Assembly: GCA_009746045.1 (NCBI GenBank)
Contig: RPFO01001313.1
Span: 62,001-126,000, forward strand
Length of the DNA: 64,000 bases
Source: Mesostigma viride
Taxonomy: Eukaryota; Streptophyta; Mesostigmatophyceae; Mesostigmatales; Mesostigmataceae
Reading direction: 5' to 3'
Shown here: positions 22,301-36,424 of the stretch, one piece after another
How the letters are laid out: every line of letters begins with the position of its first letter
Numbering within the stretch: position 1 is the stretch's first letter
Notes under the pieces: model-generated
Told to the model about the DNA's origin: nothing
Databases searched by the model: none
The model's input: the letters and a program-made list of their open reading frames with translations, nothing else
Position numbers and translations under genes: made by a program

Positions 22301-25300
22301 TTCGTGAGGCTACGTTTCAAGTGACTAGGGGGGTACCTAACCCAGTTACCCTGATCCCATGCACATCATGATCACCCCACTGACACTGGTGTTATTCCAC
22401 TACTGACACATGCGTGCCTGGGCCTTGTTTCGTGCCCTCGTCCTCCATCTGTGCGTTGCGCGGCAGATATTGCCAACGCCACCGCGGCCACCTGGAGCGA
22501 CGCGAGCACATCGTCGCTGGGTGCGGAGCTGTTGAGAGAGTTTGGGAGCTGGGCCGGCGTGGCCGACAACGCCTCCCTCCGCTACGAGCTGCGATGGCCC
22601 GATGGTCGACATCATCGGACGTTCCTCGCTCACACGTCGCGGCTGGACATGGGCGCTGGGTATCCCTGGATGGCGGTGGTCTTCCTGGACGAGGGTGCGT
22701 GGTTAGAGCAATGTGGTGTTTGCTGTAGGGTCAACGACTTGTGCTGTAGGGTCCGGGGTACCCGTGGATGGCGTTCGTGGTCCCAGACGAGGGTGAGAAG
22801 TTTGTGTAGGGGTTTGAGAACTTTTAGAGTAGGGTTGGGGGCAGTTCCATAGTTGTAGGGATGGCGGTGGTTTTCCTCACTTCCTGGAGGAAGGTGGGAT
22901 TTCTGCACGGGGTCAGGGTTGATGGCTGGGGGGTGGATGTGAGGGGGGCTCTGGGGTGAACGTCAGGTTGGTGGGCGTTACCTTTGCATAGCGTAATATG
23001 TAAGCACATGTAGCGTATCCATCGATGACATCGGTAGCTGCTTTGGAAACGGATCTGCTGCTCATTTACCATCGTGTCAGTTCCCGCGAGGTCAGGGACG
23101 CGCCTCAGCTTCAGCTCGTCGAAAGCTGAGAGCGTTTTTTTTTCCTCGTGAATTTAATTTCGTGCTCGAGGGAGACCGAATGGTGGCTGTTGCACGATGC
23201 TGTGCGCGCGTGTGTTATCGTCTCGCAAGCACGTGTGGGCGCACACACACACACACGCCGATACGATCACGCCGACATCTCTGCCTGGGTACCTGCCTGT
23301 CCCTCTTTGGCTATTTCTCGAAGCGGGTACACACCAGCGCCTGTCTGCCCATGCCTATCTTCCTAACCCAGCATCATCCGCGCTGGCTCTCACCCAACCA
23401 ACCAACCAACCAACCAACCAACCAACCAACCAACCAACCAACCAACCAACCAACCAACCAACCAACCAACCAACCAACCAACCAACCAACCAACCAACCA
23501 ACCAACCAACCAACCGACCGACCGACCGACCGACCGACCGACCGACTAACCAAACCCCCCCCCCCAAACCCCCAACCCCCCAACCCCAACCCCCACCCCG
23601 ACCCCGACCCCCACCCACCCAACCCAACCCAACCCAACCCAACCCAACCCAACCCACACTCACCCACCCACCCACCCACCCACCCACCCACCCACCCACC
23701 CACCCACCCACCCACCCACCCACCCACCCACCCACCCACCCACCCACCCACCCACCAACCAACTAACCAACCGTTCGCTCCGGGCGCAGAGCCATACCTG
23801 GCCGCATCTCGCGCCTTAGTGACCCGGGACATCTCCCAGATCAGCCACATTATACACGACCTCGAGGAGGACTTCTCCAGCGACAACTGGTGGGGCTACA
23901 GCAGCATCATCCTCCAAGTCGTGCTGCTCGCGGTAAGGGGGGCCGTGTAACAATGATTTTATTGGTTGATGTTGGAGAGATTTTTTAGCGACAACTGGTG
24001 GGGCTACAGCAGCATCATCCTTCAAGCCGTGGCGCTTGCGGTATAGAGGGATCTTTAGCAATTGATTGATGTAGGAGGGTGGTTTTAGCGACGGTGGGTG
24101 GGGCTATGGCAGCCTCATCCAAGCATTGCTGCTCGACGTAGTCCTGTATTGCAAGCAGGCCTGCTTCATGTTGCCAATGCAGGTTGCCACCACTGCTGCT
24201 TGGGGACTGCCTTGTTTTCTCTCCTTACCAAGCAAGTCTCTGTCTGTCACATGCGAGTCGGACGGGGCATTTCTTAATAGAGAGACGGGCCATGAAACAA
24301 CAGCCATGAAATGATAGGGTTTGGCTTGCAAAGCGGCACTGTTCCATCGCACAGCTTAACCAACCATCCCCCCCGGCTTGGCTGGTCACTTTGTGCTCCC
24401 CCAGTGCTGAGCACCTCCCAACGCAGGCAGTCTTTCGTTTCATTAGTTGGACCAATCCCACCCTGTGCTGGGAGCTCGCTCTCATTCCACCCGCTGCTGG
24501 GCCTTTCTCGCGCATCCCACTCTTGTGCCGGGCCTTTGTCTGTGTCTGCGCGTCCCCACCCTCCCCACCCACAGTGGCTGTGGTACCTGCTCCAAGCGCT
24601 GCTGGTCCGCCCCATGTCCTTTCTCTCGCAGCAGATGAAGGCGATGGAGGTACGCTGGACTTCATCCCACAGTCGAATGATGGACGACATCCCACAGTCG
24701 AATGATACTGTGGGAATCTCGCATGTTTGTGCGGCAGATGAGGGGGGTGGAGGTATGGGGGCACTGCCTGCTTATCAGGATCACATCCTTTTGTCTGTCA
24801 AGGGTTCACTGTTGTATCTTAAATATTGATGGTGCCACGGCGGCAGATGAAGGCCATGGAGGTGCGTGGGAAGCCCTACATGTTTGATCGACGTGGAGTA
24901 GGTGACGGCAGGCTCTAGCTAGCGTGGCCCGGCGTCTCCAGATTTCTGGTGGCACTATTTGTCTCTTGATATTTGTTTGATGGTAGTGTTTGCCTTTCTT
25001 CTGTCAAAACTTTAAGATACTGTTGATGTCCCTCCCGAAGCAGACAAAGGCCATGGGGGTGTATCAGCAACCTGCCCGCATGTTAAAACAACAGGGCGCG
25101 TGGGCAACCTGCCCGCATGTTATATTAGTAGGCTTGTATTTGTAACTGACGTCGGCCGCGTTGTGATGGCATGATGGGCACACACCCTTGCAGGGACTGG
25201 CCACCCAGCCGCGGCGCACGTCCAACAACTACTCACGCTTCAAGGAGGTCCGCCACATGGAGGACACGTTTGAGAACATGGCGGTGCGTGCCTGTTTGTT

Positions 25301-28300
25301 GCGTGTTTCTGTATGTATTCCATACGCCCAGTGACTGCTGTACCCACGATATCTGGAGGACATGTTGGAGAGCATGGCCGCGCGTGCATCATAAGTGGCC
25401 AACCTCCTTATCTACCCCTAAGCTGGTGGTCAACCTCCTTATCTACCCCTAAGCTAGCGGTCAACCTCCTTATCTACCCCTATAAACTTGTGCGGTGCTC
25501 CCCTCCGCGATCCCCTAACGGTGGGGTGGTGCCCACCGCGTGATGCCGGGTCGCTGGCAAGCGCAGCGTTCCCTTTCTGTTTCCCGGTGTGAGAGAATGG
25601 TCATGCGCCGCGCATCGGCATTCTTTGTTGACGATGTCATTGGATCGTGACGCGTCTCTCGAGGTATGTGGTCGCGGCCAGTCATGTCTGTGGTCACGAG
25701 CCAATGCTTGCATCCAGTTTTATAGTCACATCCAATTGTATACTCGCATCCAGTTTTATACTCATCCAGTCCTATGTATTGTCCCTGTGATGGCATTTGT
25801 CAATCGTCTAATTGCCAAATTTTCCCCCTTTGGACGAGGTCTTCGCCAGCTAAGGGTACACTCACCCATGCATCAACATCTGGGCACTCACTTGCGACTC
25901 TCCCTTTTTGCCTTATTGCTTTTGAGTCATGGTCAGCTCGCCTAACAAGCTTCGCCCCCCTTGGATGCGCTTTCTATTTGTTCCGCACCCTCTCCTCATT
26001 CGCAGATAATGTTCCCTCCCCCCCACCCCCCCACCCCTTTGAGTTAGCATTAAAGCTTGCTGCATGAACCCCACACGTTTGCGTGCCACGCGTGGCTCCA
26101 CCATCTGCTTATGCGCGAGCAGGTGGTGCTTGCCACATCATTATACTCCACCCAACCCTACCCGGTGTGTGCCATGTATGGCTACACCATTGGCGTATGC
26201 ATGTGCAGGCAGTGCTTGCCGCGTTACTAGGCCTAGGCCCTCACTTTACCCCCTTACGTGTGCTGTGTATGGCTAACATGAGCTGGGTTCGATCTTCGCG
26301 TGCCCATCTGCAGGTGGTTCTTTCTGCCTTCGGCAAGTTTGTGCCCAAGGTGGTCGTCAAGCGCATCGTCGCGCGTGAGGACCACGCGATGCAGCTCTAC
26401 GTGTTCCCCGTGGTGGTCACCATCATGTTCACCGGTGGGTGGTGGGGCTGTTTTCTAATGAGCGCGTGACGTCTGCCGAATCGTTCACGCCATCGATGTC
26501 CTCCCCTAGCTCGTCACCCTCGTGCTTACCCTCATGTTGTTGGTGGGTGGCTGCCATGCGGACATTAATTAATTAATTAATTAATTAGAAACATAAATCT
26601 AATGCGGACATGAGGCCATGGATATTCCCAAACCTTCTGCCTCGCAACAACATTTGTGGCTCAGTTCGATTCTAAGCTGCGCACGGTGGATCGTTTTTCT
26701 TGGTGATAGTATGTTTACTTTGCTCCTAATAACAGCTTGCTCACGTCACATCATCTCCAGTTCATGAGCACGCTCGAATCACCACACATCCACCAATCAC
26801 GTGCCATCCCGGTGGCTCTTCGCGGCAGGAGGGGCCCGTGGGCTGGGCAGGCACCTCGAACACTTGCCCGCGCAGCCCACCAGCCCACCTGCCCAGTGCC
26901 GCACTTAAATAAAAAACTCCGCACTTAGCCATTTGCTCTTAACACCAGCCTTGGAAACTTCTGCGCTCACCCCTGCCTAATGGCCCTCGACTATGCTATT
27001 TGGGGAACATAGATGTTTTGGAGTATCATACATTCTTTTTTTTTAGTTGTGGCGATTGGAACATCTCTGGGCTCCCACATGAGTTGTTTTCCACATACGT
27101 TGCCACCTTCACATCCATCTGGAGGACGATTCCCTCTAAACCTTTTATATTATGCTGATGCTGTATGTGTGCTCTTCCAGACCGTGCCCATCCCGTTGCT
27201 CGTGTGTCCCCTTGCATGCACACACTGATGCTATTGATAACCTGCCAACCCCCCCCCCCCCAAATGCGCAGACATCGCCAACTTCACGACGATATCGGAG
27301 AAGATCCCCCTCCAGCTGCTTATGCGCGTGCTGGAGGACTACTTGTCCGAGATGTCCTCCCTCATCGAGGCGTCGGGTGCGTGGGGGGGGCAGCCGCGAG
27401 TAGACACTCTACCTGTTAGTAGACACTATACCTGTTAGTGCACACTCTACCTGTTAGTGTACAGCTATACCTGTTTGTGCACAACTCTACCTGTTAGTGC
27501 CCTGCTACATGCCAGGCGTCGGGTGCGTGGGGGGCCTATCGTGTCACTCGGGCGTCTGGTACGCCAGGCAGCAGGGCACCACAAGCCCATGCGCATGGAG
27601 CTTGGAGCGTTCACGCACGTGTCGGGATGCCTCTAATCGCATTCCTATTACACCTTGTGAGACGGCCTATGTCTATCGCCCGCATTGCTACTGACAAGCA
27701 TACTAGTACTGGCGGTAATACTACTACGAATAATAATGATAGTAGTCATAGTAATACTACTACGAATAATAATAGTAATAGTAATACTACTACGAATAAT
27801 AATGATAGTAGTAATAGTAATACTACTACGAATAATAATGATAGTAGTAATAGTAATACTACTACGAATAATAATGATAGTAGTAATAGTACTAATAATG
27901 GCAAAAGTAGCAATTTGTTGTGGGTTCATGTGTGCGTGGTTCCCCACCATGGGGCTGCCGAATGCCAACGCCTGACGTAACGAGCTGACTAGGTTGGTGG
28001 TTGAACGTGCTGACTCGTGCATGCTGCAGGCGGCGTCATCGGGGACTTCATCGGCGACGGCATCATGGCGTTCTGGTACGCAATCAGTACAGGCATATAG
28101 GCATTACGGCATCCTGGTGTAGGCATCATGGCGTTCTGGTACGCAATCAGTACAGGCATACAGGCATTACGGCATCCTGGTGTAGGCATCATGGCGTTCT
28201 GGTGCGCACTCACTATAGTCCATACGGCATCATGGCGGCATCGTGATAGTACAAGTGCAGGCATCACGGCGTTCTGGTGCGCACTCACTATAGTCCATAC

Positions 28301-31300
28301 GGCATCATGGCGGCATCGTGATAGTACAAGTGTAGGCATCATGGCGTTCTGGTGCGCACTCACTATAGTCCATACGGCATCATGGCGGCATCGTGATAGT
28401 ACAAGTGCAGGCATCATGGCGTTCTGGTGCGCACTCACTATAGTCCATACGGCATCATGGCGGCATCGTGATAGTACAAGTGCAGGCATCATGGCGTTCT
28501 GGTGCGCACTCACTATAGTCCATACGGCATCATGGCGGCATCGTGATAGTACAAGTGCAGGCATCACGGCGTTCTGGTGCGCACTCACTATAGTCCATAC
28601 GGCATCATGGCGGCATCGTGATAGTACAAGTGTAGGCATCATGGCGTTCTGGTGCGCACTCACTATAGTCCATACGGCATCATGGCGGCATCGTGATAGT
28701 ACAAGTGCAGGCATCATGGCGTTCTGGTGCGCACTCACTATAGTCCATACGGCATCATGGCGGCATCGTGATAGTACAAGTGCAGGCATCATGGCGTTCT
28801 GGTGCGCACTCACTATAGTCCATACGGCATCATGGCGGCATCGTGATAGTACAAGTGCAGGCATCATGGCGTTCTGGTGCGCACTCACTATAGTCCATAC
28901 GGCATCATGGCGGCATCGTGATAGTACAAGTGCAGGCATCATGGCGTTCTGGTGCGCACTCACTATAGTCCATACGGCATCATGGCGGCATCGTGATAGT
29001 ACAAGTGCAGGCATCATGGCGTTCTGGTGCGCACTCACTATAGTCCATACGGCATCATGGCGGCATCGTGATAGTACAAGTGCAGGCATCATGGCGTTCT
29101 GGTGCGCACTCACTATAGTCCATACGGCATCATGGCGGCATCGTGATAGTACAAGTGCAGGCATCACGGCGTTCTGGTGCGCACTCACTATAGTCCATAC
29201 GGCATCATGGCGGCATCGTGATAGTACAAGTGCAGGCATCATGGCGTTCTGGTGCGCACTCACTATAGTCCATACGGCATCATGGTGCAGGCATCGTGGC
29301 GTTCTGGTGCGCACTCACTATAGTCCATACGGCATCATGGTGCAGGCATCGTGGCGTTCTGGTGCGCACTCACTATAGTCCATACGGCATCATGGTGCAG
29401 GCATCATGGCGTTCTGGTGCGCACTCACTATAGTCCATACGGCATCATGGTGCAGGCATCGTGGCGTTCTGGTGCGCACTCACTATAGTCCATACGGCAT
29501 CATGGTGCAGGCATCGTGGCGTTCTGGTGCGCACTCACTATAGTCCATACGGTATCATGGTGCAGGCATCGTGGCGTTCTGGTGCGCACTCACTATAGTC
29601 CATACGGCATCATGGTGCAGGCATCGTGGCGTTCTGGTGCGCACTCACTATAGTCCATACGGCATCATGGTGCAGGCATCGTGGCGTTCTGGTGCGCACT
29701 CACTATAGTCCATACGGTATCATGGTGTGGGCATCGTGGCGTTCTGGTGCGCACTCACTATAGTCCATACGGTATCATGGTGTGGGCATCGTGGCGTTCT
29801 GGTGCGCACTCACTATAGTCCATACGGCATCATGGTGCAGGCATCGTGGCGTTCTGGTGCGCACTCACTATAGTCCATACGGCATCATGGTGCAGGCATC
29901 GTGGCGTTCTGGTGCGCACTCACTATAGTCCATACGGCATCATGGTGCAGGCATCATGGCGTTCTGGTGCGCACTCACTATAGTCCATACGGTATCATGG
30001 TGCAGGCATCATGGCGTTCTGGTGCGCACTCACTATAGTCCATACGGCATCATGGTGCAGGCATCGTGGCGTTCTGGTGCGCACTCACTATAGTCCATAC
30101 GGCATCATGGTGCAGGCATCGTGGCGTTCTGGTGCGCACTCACTATAGTCCATACGGCATCATGGTGCAGGCATCGTGGCGTTCTGGTGCGCACTCACTA
30201 TAGTCCATACGGTATCATGGTGCAGGCATCATGGCGTTCTGGTGCGCACTCACTATAGTCCATACGGCATCATGGTGCAGGCATCGTGGCGTTCTGGTGC
30301 GCACTCACTATAGTCCATACGGCATCATGGTGTGGGCATCGTGGCGTTCTGGTGCGCACTCACTATAGTCCATACGGTATCATGGTGCAGGCATCGTGGC
30401 GTTCTGGTGCGCACTCACTATAGTCCATACGGTATCATGGTGCAGGCATCGTGGCGTTCTGGTGCGCACTCACTATAGTCCATACGGTATCATGGTGCAG
30501 GCATCGTGGCGTTCTGGTGCGCACTCACTATAGTCCATACGGTATCATGGTGCAGGCATCGTGGCGTTCTGGTGCGCACTCACTATAGTCCATACGGCAT
30601 CATGGTGCAGGCATCGTGGCGTTCTGGTGCGCACTCACTATAGTCCATACGGCATCATGGTGCAGGCATCGTGGCGTTCTGGTGCGCACTCACTATAGTC
30701 CATACGGCATCATGGTGCAGGCATCGTGGCGTTCTGGTGCGCACTCACTATAGTCCATACGGCATCATGGTGCAGGCATCGTGGCGTTCTGGTGCGCACT
30801 CACTATAGTCCATACGGCATCATGGTGCAGGCATCGTGGCGTTCTGGTGCGCACTCACTATAGTCCATACGGCATCATGGTGCAGGCATCGTGGCGTTCT
30901 GGTGCGCACTCACTATAGTCCATACGGCATCATGGTGCAGGCATCGTGGCGTTCTGGTGCGCACTCACTATAGTCCATACGGCATCATGGTGCAGGCATC
31001 GTGGCGTTCTGGTGCGCACTCACTATAGTCCATACGGCATCATGGTGCAGGCATCGTGGCGTTCTGGTGCGCACTCACTATAGTCCATACGGCATCATGG
31101 TGCAGGCATCGTGGCGTTCTGGTGCGCACTCACTATAGTCCATACGGCATCATGGTGCAGGCATCATGGCGTTCTGGTGCGCACTCACTATAGTCCATAC
31201 GGCATCATGGTGCAGGCATCGTGGCGTTCTGGTGCGCACTCACTATAGTCCATACGGCATCATGGTGCAGGCATCGTGGCGTTCTGGTGCGCACTCACTA

Positions 31301-34300
31301 TAGTCCATACGGCATCATGGTGCAGGCATCATGGCGTTCTGGTGCGCACTCACTATAGTCCATACGGCATCATGGTGCAGGCATCGTGGCGTTCTGGTGC
31401 GCACTCACTATAGTCCATACGGCATCATGGTGCAGGCATCGTGGCGTTCTGGTGCGCACTCACTATAGTCCATACGGCATCATGGTGCAGGCATCATGGC
31501 GTTCTGGTGCGCACTCACTATAGTCCATACGGCATCATGGTGCAGGCATCGTGGCGTTCTGGTGCGCACTCACTATAGTCCATACGGCATCATGGTGCAG
31601 GCATCGTGGCGTTCTGGTGCGCACTCACTATAGTCCATACGGCATCATGGTGCAGGCATCGTGGCGTTCTGGTGCGCACTCACTATAGTCCATACGGCAT
31701 CATGGTGCAGGCATCATGGCGTTCTGGTGCGCACTCACTATAGTCCATACGGCATCATGGTGCAGGCATCATGGCGTTCTGGTGCGCACTCACTATAGTC
31801 CATACGGCATCATGGTGCAGGCATCGTGGCGTTCTGGTGCGCACTCACTATAGTCCATACGGCATCATGGTGCAGGCATCATGGCGTTCTGGTGCGCACT
31901 CACTATAGTCCATACGGCATCATGGTGCAGGCATCGTGGCGTTCTGGTGCGCACTCACTATAGTCCAGACGGCATCATGGTGCAGGCATCGTGGCGTTCT
32001 GGTACGCAACTAGCATTAGCGGTAGGCATCGTGGCGTTATGGTAGGCAACTAGCAGTAGCGGTAGGCATCATGGCGTTCAGTTATGCAATAAGGTCGGGC
32101 GATTTCCCTCCTTGTTTGGGCATTAGTATAGACAATCTCGTATTTCCCTATGTCTTTGTATGTAACTACCATACCCACCCCCTCGACTTCTCCGAGTCTC
32201 CGCTGGTTTGTTAGGTCGTATCCTCTGCGTGAGGTGGGCTGGGAGCCGTCGGGCGTGTGTCCTCTTCGTGGCGTGGGCTAGAAGCCGTGGGCCTGGCATC
32301 CTCTGGCTACGTGAGAATAGTTAGCGTTGGAACCTTTTTGCCACCTGCATGCTGGATAAATGTTTGGCACGAATTACCCGGCGATAAACACTCGCCGGTA
32401 ACCCAAGGTAATAACGCGGTAGGCTGAGTACTGAGTAACAACCAAGTGGGGGCATTAGGGGAGCGCAACGATTATAGATTAGTGCGCGTGCTGCGTGTGT
32501 GTACACGATATATTAGGGTGCGTGTGTCCGTTGAAAGGCCTCCGCAAAAACCTAAACAGTTAGGAGTATCTTCGGCCCCTTTTATGTGCCCTATTCTATG
32601 CCCTATTCTATGCCCTACTCTATGCCCTACTATCTGCCCTATTCTATGCCCACAGCCCCTTCCTTGCGCCGTTCACGTCTTGCCGGTTTCTCCTTGTCTT
32701 GACCCATTATGTCTTGACCCTCCATGTCTCACTTTTGTGGGTTCGAAGACGTACACACAATCTACAAGACCACGCAAGGGAGGGTTGAATATACCCTTTT
32801 ACTCTCACTTGCTCGTTTGCCATCGCAGGAACTCGCCACAGCCGGTCCCCAACCACGAGCTCATGGTGAGCATTCGTGAATGATGATGTGGTACTCGTGC
32901 TGTGCTAGTTCACTATAGTATACTACTCATACTAGTAGTATATCTCTCTATGTGCCCAACCACGGTCTCGGGATGAGGGACTGGCACGTTACTAATGCCC
33001 ATGCTAGTGCGTCAAATGTGTTTTGTTATCTGTGCTAGACCATGAGCTTGTGGTGCATGCGTCGTTGATGTTGCGTTACTCCTACTGTACTAGTTCACTG
33101 TATGGCCTCCTATGTCTATTGGAGTCGAAACAGAAGGTCATGGTGAGTGCCCGCCACATTGTCCGTATACTCCCGAGTCCATCGTCCGGATTCTCCTGAT
33201 TCCTGGCCTGCGCTGGTCTCCTTGACATTGACCGTACACTACTGCCTACCCTTTGTTATCTGTCTAGTGTTTGTATCCCCATATTTGGTCGCTATCACTC
33301 AACAGTGGTCATCTCTCACTCATCATCTCCAGTAGTCAGTGAAGAGCTTTGTGGCACCTAGTTCGTGTGAGTGGGGAGGGTGAGCAGCATGCTGTCGACC
33401 AGCAGCCCTGCCCCTCCATCCCTAACCTGGAGGCGGCTCGGGGATGCATGCATGCATGCATGCATGCGGTGTACTCTGGGGAAATTAGCAACAACATAGC
33501 ACAGCAACAGCACTCCAAATACAACAAGCCTGGCCAATTGTTGTGTATATGCTACTTGAGCACAAGCGGCAGAGGCCATGGAAGCCAAGGCGTCCTCTAA
33601 CATGACCCCGTTGCCCCCTCGCTCCACAATGTTTTAAAAATGCCACTTTGATAGTAAATCGAAAAGTACCAATGAATGGGGAGCAGTGAATGGGGCGCGT
33701 TGCATTTCTGACCCTTGCTGTAATATTCGTAGTATGGACGTTCGCCTTCGTCTTCAATAGGCCACGTGGATTTCGAAGCGCCAGCTGGAAAGCATGGTTT
33801 TGTTGACTCATCACTTTGCAAGATCTTATAGGCCCTTAGTTCCTGTTCCCTGTCTTTGATCGACAAAACCCGGGCCGTGAACACGGCAAAGCGCCGCGTG
33901 TGGCTGACCTTCTAGCACCAATCGACTACCCCTTGTCTTGTTTTCTATTTAACAATCGCTTACTACATATATACCGCAATTGCTTACTATACAATTCCAG
34001 GCGGTGGAGACGATGGAGCGCCAGCTGGAGCGGCTCGTGACCCTAAACAGCCGCTGGGCCACGAGCAAGGTGCCCCCCGTGTGGCCCCGCTACGGCATCC
34101 ACGTGGGCAAGGTCTACTCGGGCAACATCGGGTCGCAAGAGAAGATGAAGTTTGGCATCGTGGGCGACCCCGTCAACCTGGCGGCGCGCCTCGAGTCGCT
34201 CTGCAAGCACTTTGGTAAAATTATTATTTGAAAAATACGATAATGTACCCATTGAGCAGAGCACAGGGCTCCGTTTTGCTTTAAACTATTTTTCGCAGTT

Positions 34301-36424
34301 TTTTCGCTGTACTTGTTAAAATTCAATTAGCACCACAGTGCGCTACAAAGGCATATCATTCTGTGCACAAAAGGCATATCGTGCTGGGTACATCACAAAA
34401 GGCATATCATGCAAGCTTTGGTGAAGCTTTGATCAACCATCATCCACCGTCGCTCCCCCCGCGCCCTCATTTCCATGTTTCTAATCATACCTCATTTTTC
34501 CCCTTTTCCTCCAGAGTCCGATTTGTCCTCGCAGCATAGCCCAGCACTGTTTTCAGCACTTTCTTTTTTTTCTGACCTAGCTCATCCCCGATTTTTTAGT
34601 ATCCGTTCACGATCGACATTTATGATGGCATGCCACGCATGGGATCCTCTCGCCATCTTACCGCATGCCGGCCCACCGCGTCGCCACCACACCCACCCAT
34701 ATAGCCACCCATGACACTCTATCTTTCTGCGACCAGTGGCTCTGATAGTTTGACGACTAGTACGCAACCCCGTCCCCCACCCCACCCCCACCCCCTTCCC
34801 CGCTCTCTGCCACCAACCGCTGCTCATTAAAGAAGTGCCATCACGTCCTTGACCGCAGCTTTCAACGACTGACGAAAATTTTCTTCCCTCTTTTTCCCCC
34901 TGCCACGCACCGGCCTGGCTTTCCTGGTTGCCAACTTTCTTCCCCCCCAGGCGCAAGGAACTTGCTCAGCCAGGGTGTGTACGAGACTCTGCGGAGCCAG
35001 TTTGTTTGCTTCCTGCACGGCAAGGTGGCAGTCAAGGGCAAGTCCCTCCCCGTCATGGTCTACGAGGTCCTGTGCCGGTGCGTGATGCATGCAGCCATGA
35101 CCCAGTATGTCACACAGTTGCATAGCACAGAGTAGGTTACATGAGATATGTCATCGTCTACGAGGTCCTGTGCCGGTGCGTGATGCATGCAGCCATGATC
35201 CAGTATGTCACACAGTTGCATAGCATAGAGTAGGTTACATGAGATATGTCATCGTCTACGAGGTCCTGTGCCGGTGCATGGTAGTAAACATAAGGGATGG
35301 TGTGTTCTGTACCTGTAGCGCCACCCTCCCCGTCATGGTCTACGAGATACTGTGCCGGTGAGTGATGCACTCATCCATGACCCAGTATGTCACGCAGGTA
35401 CGGAGACATGCCTCCATGAATCCAGTATTTCACACAGGTATGGAGAGTACATGTACACAAGGTACGTCATGGTCTACGAGATCACACAGTTACATCCCCT
35501 CCCTCCATGTACCGCTACTTGCTCAATTCACATTCTCCGATACTCCCGGTCCCTTGATCCCGGCCCCTTGACAGGGTTCCGGGAGTACCAGGTCCCGGTC
35601 CTGGTCCCGGGGGACCCAACCCTAGTACGCACACGGAGAGTATCTAGAGGAGTAGAGTTTGCCATATACCGATGCATTGCCCATATGTGGGTCCGGTCCA
35701 TGAGCAGCATCACCAGAAGTAAAGCAGCCCGTAAACCCTGGCTATCTTGGCCCTCTTTGTTCGCTGGGCGTTGCCCTCCTTGTTCGCTGGGCGTTGCCCT
35801 CTTTGTTCCGGGACGTGTCTCTTTGCCGCTCTCCCACAGGTTCAGGCACGCAGAGGATGCCTGGTCTTGCAAAAGGATGGATTGTGGCATGCCTTTTGTA
35901 AGCATGCGGAGGTAAACACCTTCTGGTTGTGGCGTGTCGGAATCGTGCGGATATGCTGGTGCGCCTGCGTTTAAGGATTGAGGTCAAAGGTCAAAGGTCA
36001 CTGAGTCGCCGGAACTCATGCCTCCAGAGACATGGGTTCATGTCGATGCCTCCCCAGTATGTGCTTCAACATCGACGTTTAACTCTTGTCCTCTAGCTCA
36101 ATTCTCAACCTTGTGGGCGCGTTTGGTTCCCTGTCCACCTTCTCCCCCCCCTCCCCCCCCCTTCTCCCCCCCCCCCCCCTGGCAGGCGCGACGTGGCCAC
36201 CCCCACGCACGTTGAGATGTGTGACCGCATGGAGGCCTGTTTCGTGCACGTGGAGGAGCAGGACTACGAGTCCGCGCTGGAAGCGGTCAGCCAGGTGACA
36301 GTGCATCAGCAGTCGCTCTTCGGGGAGGCCAAGGCGTCCACGCTCAAGGTGATGGACGCGATCAAGCAGAGCCTGGTGGAGGGCGCAGTCAACTGGGACG
36401 GCATTGAGAAGATGGACGTCAAGT

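Noticed and set aside
28128-29378. 416-codon plus-strand and 441-codon minus-strand ORFs
   Set aside because: They arise because the 75-bp minisatellite unit is divisible by three. Each unit repeats the same 25 residues and lies inside a predicted intron.
28200-31990. T7-promoter-like ACTCACTATAG in every minisatellite unit
   Set aside because: Eleven-base partial match repeated only because the unit is repeated. There is no phage context and the upstream promoter bases are absent.
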